The notes below the pieces were generated by a model. It made no database searches. It saw only the letters and a program-made list of their open reading frames with translations, and had not been told where the DNA came from. Made by a program: the position numbers and the translations under genes. A stretch of DNA of 64,000 nucleotides. It comes from DASQPA01 sp963756455 (lineage in GTDB: Bacteria; Acidobacteriota; Thermoanaerobaculia; Multivoradales; UBA5704). The DNA lies in contig CAVWNC010000001.1 of the NCBI GenBank assembly GCA_963756455.1, forward strand, positions 1,426,001-1,490,000, read 5' to 3'. Positions 1-6,929 of the stretch are shown here, in pieces. Position 1 is the stretch's first letter. Each line of letters begins with the position of its first letter.

Positions 1-900
1 GCGGTAGAGCATGACCTCGCGACCGTCCGTGAGCTGCAGTGCGAACCAGTCCCAGCCCACTTCGTCGGAGGCGAGCGAGCTCGTGCTCCACTCGCGGTCC
101 ATCCAGGCGAGCCCGGAGACGGCGAAGGTGCCACCTCCAACCCCATCGACATCGCCAATGCGGATCGTCCCCGTCGCCGGCATGCGGGGGAGCGAATAGT
201 AGTAGGACGCCTGGCCCGGCTCGGAGCCCTTCCGCGACAGGCCATGGTCGCCCTCGAGGACCGGCGGCTTCCCCGCCTGGAGCGTGAGGTCGATCGCCGC
301 GCCGTCGCCCGCCGCGGCCCGGAGGCGCATCGGCACGGCGCGACCCCGATCCGGCGGGCCCACGCTCGACCAATCGCCAAGCCAGACTCTGAAGGGTGAG
401 GCTTCGGCCCCGGCGAGCCCCACGGCGCCGCGCTCCAGCCGCTCGTAGGAACGAAAGCGGCTGCCTTGGACGTCGGTCAGGGCGAAGTGGGCGAGGTAGA
501 CCTCGTTCGCCGCCCACCGCGAAACGCGTGCCGGTGGGTGTGGGGCCAGCGAGTTGCGGAAGAACGTGAGCTGGAAGCCGAAGCGCCGCCCCGCCACGGT
601 TGCCAGGTTACCGTTGTAGTACCACCATTCGGTCCTGAAATCGGGATGCGGGCCGTGGTCGGCCGGAAAGTGGAAGACCCGGGGCGCGACCGCCCGCACG
701 AAGCCCGCAGCCGGGGCGCCCCGCAGGCTCTCGGCGACCGAGAGGCGGGCCTTGAGCTCCCGCGGTCGCTCCGGCCGGCAGGCGGCGAGCGGCAGAAAAA
801 ACGAGAGCGCCAAGAATAGGAGGGCTAGAGGTCGTACACCCGCGTGGCGCCCGCTCTCCCAGGGGGCGGGAGGGTTATAGTGTGCAAGTTGCTCATTCAT
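1..900 (-). CDS. CrtC/AttH-like lipocalin-fold lipoprotein (partial)
   Basis: The C-terminus runs off the left edge; 300 codons are visible with no stop. An N-terminal signal ends in a lipobox-like LAAC at about residues 38-41, so a lipid-anchored envelope protein is expected. Downstream lie the family blocks FRTEWWYYNGNL, FGFQLTFFRN and YLAHFALTDV, and near the edge VGWDWFALQL followed by REVMLYR. These are characteristic of the carotenoid 1,2-hydratase/AttH family (PF07143-type), whose members often sit beside LolCDE/MacB-type ABC transporters. Such a transporter would be expected beyond the edge. The ATG at 900 is the only good start, with a weak purine-rich site upstream. It is the last visible gene of the operon that starts at 4382. 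The family is clear; the substrate is unknown. Confidence 0.82.
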   Translation of the reverse strand, partial: MNEQLAHYNPPAPWESGRHAGVRPLALLFLALSFFLPLAACRPERPRELKARLSVAESLRGAPAAGFVRAVAPRVFHFPADHGPHPDFRTEWWYYNGNLATVAGRRFGFQLTFFRNSLAPHPPARVSRWAANEVYLAHFALTDVQGSRFRSYERLERGAVGLAGAEASPFRVWLGDWSSVGPPDRGRAVPMRLRAAAGDGAAIDLTLQAGKPPVLEGDHGLSRKGSEPGQASYYYSLPRMPATGTIRIGDVDGVGGGTFAVSGLAWMDREWSTSSLASDEVGWDWFALQLTDGREVMLYR

Positions 901-966
901 AGTCTCTTATGGCTAACATTGCCTGGCGAGCCTCTGGGCCTTGCGGGATCGCTCAAGGGGCGCTCT

Positions 967-1839
967 CTACCGATCGATCCGGCCCCCCCCGTCCGGCGCC
1001 GCGACCGCCGCAGTCGCCGCCGCGGGGTCGTGATCGAATCGCTCGAGGAGGGCATAGAGCCAGCGCTCGATGCCGAACGCCATACAGCCCGAAAAGGCAC
1101 TCTGCCCGTCCGGCGTCTTGATGCTGCATTTTTCGCCGAAGAAATTGCGATGAAAGTTGACCGAGGCGATGGCCACCGAGCCCCCATAGAGGAACTCCTC
1201 TTTCTGCGGAAAGAGCTGCTGCATCCGGGCGCGCGGGCTCTGCGGCTGGTAGAAGGGGTCGCTCCCCATCTCGACCTTGAGCTCCAGGCCGAGCTGGCCG
1301 GCGAAGCGGAGCAGCCGCTCCTTGGAGGCGACCAGGTGGGCCTGCACTTCGTCATGGGTGCCGATGCAGACGATCTCCCGCATCGTGAAGCCCCACAGTC
1401 GGCGGAGGTCGTCGTAGTGCTGTTCGTTTCGGAAGCAGTGGGCGACCGTCGTGACGTGAAGGGGGCCGGTGAGCTCGGTTCCCTCGAAATGCAGGTAGAT
1501 GTTGTAACAGGCCGCCGAGGGGAGGGCGTAGACCGCCGTCCCGAGATCGCCGTTCGGAACCGTCGCGAGCACCCCGCGCTCGGCGACGTCGTGCAGGCAC
1601 TCGGGGCGCAGGCCCGCCACGAGAAGAGGCAGCTGCGGGAAGTTGCGGAAGTAGTCGAAGCGGTCGAGATCCTCGATCCGCATCAAGGGTGGAAAGAGCA
1701 TCGGCCGCGCGCCGCACTCGGCGGCCCAGCCGAGGAACTTCGCTTCCAGGGCCGTGCGCAGCCCGACGAGCTCCGCTCCCAGGGTGGCGAGCCCGGCGCG
1801 GGTAGAGAAGGTCGGGTCAGTGGATCCTGGTGTCGGCAT
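967..1839 (-). CDS. SerRS-like amino acid:[carrier protein] ligase
   Basis: A 290-residue class II aminoacyl-tRNA synthetase catalytic core without a tRNA-binding arm, the size of the amino acid:[carrier protein] ligases described as truncated SerRS homologues. Those enzymes adenylate Gly, Ala or a related amino acid and transfer it to the phosphopantetheine arm of a carrier protein. Motif 2 reads CFRNE (about 135-139) and motif 3 GCMAFGIERW (about 251-260). Cys111, Glu155 and Cys252 have the spacing of the Cys/Glu/Cys zinc site of this family. The start overlaps the end of the carrier-protein gene by 23 bases, as expected for translational coupling with its substrate. The amino acid used cannot be read from sequence; diaminobutyrate or a product of it is a possibility given the aminotransferase upstream. 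Confidence 0.88.
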   Translation of the reverse strand: MPTPGSTDPTFSTRAGLATLGAELVGLRTALEAKFLGWAAECGARPMLFPPLMRIEDLDRFDYFRNFPQLPLLVAGLRPECLHDVAERGVLATVPNGDLGTAVYALPSAACYNIYLHFEGTELTGPLHVTTVAHCFRNEQHYDDLRRLWGFTMREIVCIGTHDEVQAHLVASKERLLRFAGQLGLELKVEMGSDPFYQPQSPRARMQQLFPQKEEFLYGGSVAIASVNFHRNFFGEKCSIKTPDGQSAFSGCMAFGIERWLYALLERFDHDPAAATAAVAAPDGGGRIDR

Positions 1840-2074
1840 CGAGGATATCTCTCTCTATGGTCCGCAGGGTGCGGAAGGATTGCATGACGGCGCTCCCGTT
1901 CTGGAGCTCTCGGCCGATCAGCTCTTCGACGAAGTAGAGGAATTCGAGGAAGAGCAGGGAGTCGACGACCCGGTTTTCGATCAGGTCGAAATCGAGGTCG
2001 AAATCCACCAGCTCCGGCTTGCGGGCGAGGAGCCAGCCCTTGACGCGGAGGATCGCTGCTTCGGTGCTTCCCAG
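1817..2074 (-). CDS. Acyl/aminoacyl carrier protein (start uncertain)
   Basis: A short acidic helical protein with the phosphopantetheine attachment motif VVDSLLFLEF (the Ser of DSL). It sits exactly between the diiron oxygenase and the carrier-protein ligase that should charge it. The only standard in-frame start is GTG at 2008, giving 63 residues, which is too short and removes helix I. Carrier-like residues (STEAAILRVKGWLLARKPEL) extend upstream in frame to a CTG at 2074, giving 85 residues, the usual size. A GTG at 2079 overlaps the upstream stop (GTGA) but is out of frame. One missing base between it and 2074 would restore a normal coupled start, so an indel is possible. The family is fairly certain, the 5' end is not. 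Confidence 0.75.
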   Translation of the reverse strand: MGSTEAAILRVKGWLLARKPELVDFDLDFDLIENRVVDSLLFLEFLYFVEELIGRELQNGSAVMQSFRTLRTIERDILDADTRIH

Positions 2075-2075
2075 C

Positions 2076-2960
2076 TCACTGGAGTGGGGCTCCGTTCGTG
2101 ATGATGTGGTTGCCGGCGAAGAAGTCGACCGTCCGCTTGAGGATCTTGACGTTCTGCTCCTTGCGGGCGGGATCTTCCAGGAGCTGGGTGCGCACCTGGT
2201 AGGGCTCGGCGATCCCCGCGTCCTGATAGGCGATCGGGCTGTACAGCAACTGCACGCTCGCTTCGAGGTAACGGCTGAGGTAGTCGCTCACCTCGCGCAG
2301 GCGCTCGGGGGAATGCTTCGCCCGCACCCCTTCGAAGAGCTGTTTGACGAGCTCGCGGCCGAACGCGATGTGCCGCGACTCGTCCTGGTGATGGATGTTG
2401 TTGACCTGGCGGATGATGGGATGGAGCGCCTCGTCCCGACCGATGCGCAGGTTGAAGTAGTCGACGATCTCCTCGAAGATCAGGATGCGGGAGAAGACGA
2501 GGAGGCTCTCGATGTCGGGCTCCATGGCCGCGATCGCCCAGCTGGCCTTCTTGTCCTTATAGATCTTGCCGCCATATTTGAGGCAGAAGGTGGCGAAGAA
2601 CCACATGTGCTCGTTCTCCTCGCCGATAAAGTGATGGAAGAACTCGGATTCGATCTCGAACCCCGGTTGATGAACGCGCTTGACGACCTCGAGCAGCAGC
2701 TCCCGGATGCCATGGACGTTCAGGCTGTAGAAATGGATGCTCTCCCAGCGGGAGAGCGCCATGAGCTGCTTTTCGGTCAGGTGCCGTTCGAGGGACGTGC
2801 CGTGCACCGTCATCAGCTCCGGAGTCATCCACCACTGCTCCTCGGGGAGCTCGTCCGGCCATTGGAAGGCCTTGTAGGGGTTGTAGTAGGTGTCGATCGA
2901 CATCCCGATGATGCGATTGAGGGTCTGGGCGATCGGATTGTCGGCGGTCAAGTCGGCCAT
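2076..2960 (-). CDS. AurF-like diiron oxygenase
   Basis: A 294-residue all-helical protein resembling the PF11583 (p-aminobenzoate N-oxygenase AurF) ferritin-like family, which uses a dinuclear iron site to oxygenate amines. The ligand set can be traced: an ExxH in GEENEHMW (E115, H118), a Glu in FEEIVDY (163/164), and H190 with E194xxH197 in IHHQDESRH. An earlier Glu near 73-87 would complete it. The ribosome site AAGGAGG lies 7 bases before the ATG. A gap of 123 bases separates it from the aminotransferase upstream, and its stop abuts the carrier-protein gene. It most likely oxidises an amino group or carbon of a carrier-bound or free amino acid. N-oxygenation is inferred from the family only. 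Confidence 0.8.
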   Translation of the reverse strand: MADLTADNPIAQTLNRIIGMSIDTYYNPYKAFQWPDELPEEQWWMTPELMTVHGTSLERHLTEKQLMALSRWESIHFYSLNVHGIRELLLEVVKRVHQPGFEIESEFFHHFIGEENEHMWFFATFCLKYGGKIYKDKKASWAIAAMEPDIESLLVFSRILIFEEIVDYFNLRIGRDEALHPIIRQVNNIHHQDESRHIAFGRELVKQLFEGVRAKHSPERLREVSDYLSRYLEASVQLLYSPIAYQDAGIAEPYQVRTQLLEDPARKEQNVKILKRTVDFFAGNHIITNGAPLQ

Positions 2961-3083
2961 TGTCTTCCTCCTTTTGCGTAAACGTGTCTCTATCCGGCGC
3001 TCGTCGGCTCGCCTCCCCGGGCAGGAGTCTTCCCCTCTCCGCCACCGCCACCGGGTGCGACACGTCGACCGGACCGGATTCCC

Positions 3084-4382
3084 TCATCTTCTGGAATCTA
3101 CCACGCCGTACGAGACCACCGAGGGCGGCGCCGCGGCGAGCACGCTCGCGACGCTCTCCTCCAGGATCTGGAGGCCGGTTTCGAGGAGGCTGGGCTCGAT
3201 CACCAGCGGGGGCAGGAGCTTCAGGATCTCGTCGTACGGACCCGCGGTCTCGACCACGAGCCCGCGCTCGAAGGCGTGGCGGGAGATCTGCTGGGCCAGG
3301 CCGCGATCGGCGAAGGTCAGGCCCTGGATGAGGCCGCGGCCCCGGATCTGCGGCTGGCTCTCCGGAAACCGCCGGACCATCGCCGTCAGTCGGTCGCGGA
3401 CGCGCTGGCCCTTGGCCTCCACCTCGCGGCTCAGGATGTCGTCCTGCCAATAGGCGAGGAGGGCTTCGGTAGCGGTCGCGAAGGCGAGATTGTTGCCGCG
3501 GAAGGTGCCGTTGTGCTCCCCCGGCTTCCAACGATCGAGCTCCGGCTTGAGGAGGACGATCGAGAGCGGCAGGCCGAAGCCACTGATCGCCTTGGAGAGG
3601 ACGACGATGTCCGGACGCAGGCCCGCAGGCTCGAAGCTGAAGAACGGACCGGTCCGCCCGCAGCCGACCTGGATGTCGTCCACGATGAGGAGTACGCCAT
3701 GGCGCTCCAGGAGGGTGGCGAGGCGGGTGAGCCATTCGAACCGCGCCACCTTGACCCCCCCTTCCGCCTGGATGGTCTCGACGATGACCGCGGCGGGGAG
3801 ATCGAGGCCGCTTCCCGGGTTTTCGAGCAGGGCGGCGAGAAGGTTGAGGCCGTCCTCGCCGGGCCCGAGATCGCCGTCGTAGGGGATGGGGAAGGTGAAA
3901 GGCAGGGGAACTCCGGCCCCGGCTCGTTTGGTCGAGTTGCCGGTGACGGCCAGGGCGCCCAGCGTCATGCCGTGATAGGCATTGGAGAAGTAGACGATGG
4001 TCTGCCGCTTCGTGACCTTGCGGGCCAGCTTCAGAGCCGCCTCGACCGCGTTGGTGCCGGTGGGACCGGGGAACTGAATCTTGTAGGCGAGGCCGCGGGG
4101 AGCGAGCACGAGCTCGTTCAAGCAGAGGAGGAACTCGCGCTTGGCCGTGGTGGCGAGGTCGAGCCCATGGACGATCCCGTCGCGCTCCAGATGGGCCAGG
4201 AGCCGAGCTTTGAGCCGGGGATTGTTGTGGCCATAGGAGACCGTTCCGGCACCCGCCCAGAAGTCGATGAACTCCTTACCCCTCTCGTCCCATAACCGGG
4301 CGCCCTGAGCACGATCGAAGACCGTCGGGAAGCTCCGGCAGTAACTGCGCACTTCGGACTCGAGCGCTGCGAAGGTCTCCAT
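3084..4382 (-). CDS. ectB: Diaminobutyrate--2-oxoglutarate aminotransferase (EctB type)
   Basis: A class III PLP-dependent aminotransferase of 432 residues, close to EctB throughout: SFPTVFDRAQG near 17-27, FWAGAGTVSYGHNNP at 41-55, FPGPTGTNAVEAALKLARK at 104-122, VDDIQVGCGRTG at 234-245, and the PLP lysine K264 in LSKAISGFG. EctB converts aspartate semialdehyde to L-2,4-diaminobutyrate with glutamate as donor. No ectA or ectC follows, so ectoine is not the product. It heads a minus-strand operon with an AurF-like oxygenase, a carrier protein and a carrier-protein ligase. AAGGAG lies 7 bases before the ATG. A related omega-amino acid substrate cannot be excluded. Confidence 0.87.
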   Translation of the reverse strand: METFAALESEVRSYCRSFPTVFDRAQGARLWDERGKEFIDFWAGAGTVSYGHNNPRLKARLLAHLERDGIVHGLDLATTAKREFLLCLNELVLAPRGLAYKIQFPGPTGTNAVEAALKLARKVTKRQTIVYFSNAYHGMTLGALAVTGNSTKRAGAGVPLPFTFPIPYDGDLGPGEDGLNLLAALLENPGSGLDLPAAVIVETIQAEGGVKVARFEWLTRLATLLERHGVLLIVDDIQVGCGRTGPFFSFEPAGLRPDIVVLSKAISGFGLPLSIVLLKPELDRWKPGEHNGTFRGNNLAFATATEALLAYWQDDILSREVEAKGQRVRDRLTAMVRRFPESQPQIRGRGLIQGLTFADRGLAQQISRHAFERGLVVETAGPYDEILKLLPPLVIEPSLLETGLQILEESVASVLAAAPPSVVSYGVVDSRR

Positions 4383-4434
4383 GGCATTCTCCTTGTCTTA
4401 AAAATATCATAATTCAAGTAATGCATGACCAGGG
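4383..4434 (-). promoter_or_regulatory. AT-rich promoter region of the minus-strand operon
   Basis: A short strongly AT-rich island in otherwise GC-rich sequence lies directly upstream of the EctB-type gene. Read on the minus strand it has a -10-like TATGAT at 4411-4406 and then the ribosome site AAGGAG. No convincing -35 box is seen at normal spacing, so an alternative sigma factor or an activator may be used. Confidence 0.3.
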
Positions 4435-4571
4435 CGTGCGACCCGGCGAAGAGGGGGAGGCGGCGGGAGGGGCGAGCGGGCCGGATTCTGTCAGAGAAGA
4501 GAAAACGCGGTCAGGCGTTCCGCTCCGCCGCGCTTTGTCGTAGGATGCGCCTCAACTCGGAGGTTTTTCGC

Positions 4572-5900
4572 ATGCGATCTCATTCGGTCCCGCCCGTGGC
4601 CGTTCCCTCGCGCCGTTCCGCCTTCCTCCCGCCGGCCGTCCTGTTCCTCGCGGTCGCCCTCGTCGCCCTCGTCGGTCTCGCCGGCTTCGCGGCGGAGGCG
4701 CGCGCCGACGGCCGGGTCGCGTTCACCAAGATGGCCGTCGAGCACTGCGACAAGTCGTTCAGCGTCTGCACCTGGAAGCTCGCCTGCGGCGTAGGCAACG
4801 GCGCCCAGGCCGAGCTGGTCACCGGCGCCAAGGTGGGGACGGCGGCCTCGGTCCCGCTCGACAAGGCCCTCGCGGTGCCGCAGTTCCCTGCCACCGTCCG
4901 CTGCACCCTGTCGATCGACGACGGCTGGATCGGCACCACCTGGAAGAAAGTCAAGGACGGCACCCTGGAGATCCCGGCCGGGGGCGACTATGAGATGGCC
5001 ATGGAGAGCCCGGGGGCGGGCACGGTCAAGGTGAACGTCGCCGCCGACAGCCTGGAGATGGCGGGTCCGGCGCCGGCAGCGGCGGCTCCCGCGGCTCCGG
5101 GGGCGAAGGGGAAGGCGGCTACGGCCAAGGGAACGGCGCGCCAGTGGTTCGGCGTCTACCACGCCGGCCTCCAGGGCCAGGCGGTGATCATCGGGCTCGA
5201 CTGGACGGCCTTCAAGGCTCGCTTCGACGCCCTCGGCGCCAAGGGGGTGAAGGCGATCCACCTCATCAGCTACAAGGAGCCGGGCAAGGACGGCAAGCGC
5301 CTGTGGGCCGGCATCTTCCGTTCGGCCGAGGAGGAGCAGACGGTCGTCTCCGGCCTCGAATGGGAGCCCTTCGTCGCCAAGTGGAAGGATTTGAACGGCA
5401 AGAACAAGCGCCTGATCGACCTGGTCACCTACGACGACGGCAAGAAGCGCCTCTTCACCGGCGTCTTCCAGGACGGCAGCGATCTCTACTCGCTATGGGT
5501 GGGGATGGAGCGCCATCTCTTCTTCAACAAGTGGAACGAGCTGTCGGCCGGTGGCTACCGGCTGGTCGACTTGAGCACCTACAAGGCAGGCAAGAACCTC
5601 GTCTACTCCGGGGTGTTCCGCAGCGGGGTCGGCACCTACGGCCTGTGGACCGCCCTCACCTGGGACGGCCTGGCGGCGAAGTGGAAGGAGGCGGGATCGG
5701 GGAGCGGCAGCACCGAGATCGCCCAGCTCCAGACCTACGAGGAGGGCGGAAAGCGCCTCTTCGACGCCGTCCTCCGCAACAACACCGGCGGCGAGGAGCT
5801 GCAACCCCCGGTCGACGCCGCGGCCTTCGCCGCGAAGTGGAACGAACGGGTGGGCAAGGGTTTCCGCCTGATCGACCTCGAGACGTTGCCCGAGGACTAG
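4572..5900 (+). CDS. Secreted protein with about five bacterial tandem repeats
   Basis: 442 residues. The ATG at 4572 is chosen because GGAGG lies 10 bases upstream and the first 40 residues form a clean signal peptide ending near AEARA. A Cys-containing domain follows (about 43-170, with Cys in VEHCDKSF, CTWKLACG and VRCTLSI), then an Ala-rich linker. The rest is roughly five repeats of about 48 residues with the pattern W-x2-F-x-A-K-W, RLIDL-x-TY, G-x-KRLF-x-GVF. That matches the bacterial tandem repeat domain (PF17660-type) found in secreted hydrolase-associated proteins. No catalytic domain is visible, so a binding or scaffolding role outside the cytoplasm is likely. Its stop overlaps that of the convergent phosphorylase gene by four bases. 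Confidence 0.72.
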   Translation: MRSHSVPPVAVPSRRSAFLPPAVLFLAVALVALVGLAGFAAEARADGRVAFTKMAVEHCDKSFSVCTWKLACGVGNGAQAELVTGAKVGTAASVPLDKALAVPQFPATVRCTLSIDDGWIGTTWKKVKDGTLEIPAGGDYEMAMESPGAGTVKVNVAADSLEMAGPAPAAAAPAAPGAKGKAATAKGTARQWFGVYHAGLQGQAVIIGLDWTAFKARFDALGAKGVKAIHLISYKEPGKDGKRLWAGIFRSAEEEQTVVSGLEWEPFVAKWKDLNGKNKRLIDLVTYDDGKKRLFTGVFQDGSDLYSLWVGMERHLFFNKWNELSAGGYRLVDLSTYKAGKNLVYSGVFRSGVGTYGLWTALTWDGLAAKWKEAGSGSGSTEIAQLQTYEEGGKRLFDAVLRNNTGGEELQPPVDAAAFAAKWNERVGKGFRLIDLETLPED

Positions 5901-6775
5901 GGCCGCGGGAGGGCTTCGCGTCCATCCGTGAGCAGGTCCGGATGCGCGAGAAGGCGAGTGAGGAGTCGGGCGAGGGTCGCCGCGGCCTTCTTCCCCGCGG
6001 CGAGAACCTCCTCGTGGTCGATCGTTCCCGCGACGAGCCCGGCGCCGGCGTTGCTCACCAGCGAGAGGCCGAGGCAGCGGACCCCCATGTGGCGGGCGGC
6101 GATGACTTCGAGGACGGTCGACATCCCGGTCACGTCGCCGCCCAGGGCGGCGAGCATCCGCACCTCGGCCGGAGTCTCGTAGCTCGGCCCGGCCAACCCG
6201 ACGTAGATCCCCTCCTGGAGCGTCACCCCGAGCTCGGCCGCTACGGTCCGGGCGAGGGCCGCGGCGCGCCGATCGAAAGCCTCGCTCATGTCGGGAAAGC
6301 GCGATCCCCACTCCGGCGGCAGGTCGCCGCGGAGCGGGTTTAGGCCCGTCAGGTTGATCTGGTCGCGGAGGAGCACCAGGTCGCCCGGGGTGAGACTGGA
6401 GTGGAGGCCCCCCGTGGCATTGGTGAGGAGGAGGAGCTTCACCCCCAAGAGGGCGGCGAGGCGAACGGGGAAGACCGTGTCGTGGGCGCTGTACCCCTGG
6501 TAGGAGTGGAGCCGGCCGCGCAGATAGAGGACGGGCCGCTCCGGCCGCGGCAGCAGGATCTCGACCTCGTGCGCGTGTCCCGCCACCGGATGGAGGGGAA
6601 ACGGCAGGAAGTAGTCGAGACCGACCGGGCCGTGCGCGCGGCCCGCGAGATCGACTCCCAGCCCCGAGCCGGAGACCAGGGCGACCGTCGGTCGCGGCCA
6701 GCCGAGGCCGTCCCAACGGTCGACGGCTTCCTTGAGCGGTTGGAAGAGCTCGTCGGGCTCGGGGGTTTCGGGCAT
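5897..6775 (-). CDS. punA: Purine nucleoside phosphorylase
   Basis: A 292-residue NP-II (trimeric-type) phosphorylase that cleaves inosine and guanosine with phosphate to free base and ribose 1-phosphate. Phosphate- and base-binding blocks are present in order: SGSGLG (about 35-40), GRLHSYQGYS, LTNATGGLH, GPSYETPAEVR, GMSTVLEV and LVSNAGAG. It is transcribed alone on the minus strand and convergent with the repeat-protein gene. A distinct but related phosphorylase (mtnP-like) and apt lie further on, so the region as a whole is well supplied with purine salvage functions. Confidence 0.92.
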   Translation of the reverse strand: MPETPEPDELFQPLKEAVDRWDGLGWPRPTVALVSGSGLGVDLAGRAHGPVGLDYFLPFPLHPVAGHAHEVEILLPRPERPVLYLRGRLHSYQGYSAHDTVFPVRLAALLGVKLLLLTNATGGLHSSLTPGDLVLLRDQINLTGLNPLRGDLPPEWGSRFPDMSEAFDRRAAALARTVAAELGVTLQEGIYVGLAGPSYETPAEVRMLAALGGDVTGMSTVLEVIAARHMGVRCLGLSLVSNAGAGLVAGTIDHEEVLAAGKKAAATLARLLTRLLAHPDLLTDGREALPRP

Positions 6776-6929
6776 GCTGGGGGGATGGTAGCAGGATCGG
6801 TGGTGGCGGGGAGCGGAGCGAAAGGAGGGACGAGACCTTTGCCTACGCTATACTATGAGCGTTCACCTGAATGCTTTTCCGGCGGTGGGAAATTTTGCCG
6901 CCGGTCCGTCTCTCGTCCTGGAGGTGACC

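Noticed and set aside
967..1887. Plus-strand open frames over the first 4 kb
   Set aside because: They lie opposite the operon of recognised families (carrier-protein ligase, AurF-like oxygenase, EctB) and show no family pattern.
3084..4382. Ectoine biosynthesis cluster
   Set aside because: Only the EctB-type gene is present; no ectA or ectC lies beside it and the neighbours point to a carrier-protein pathway.
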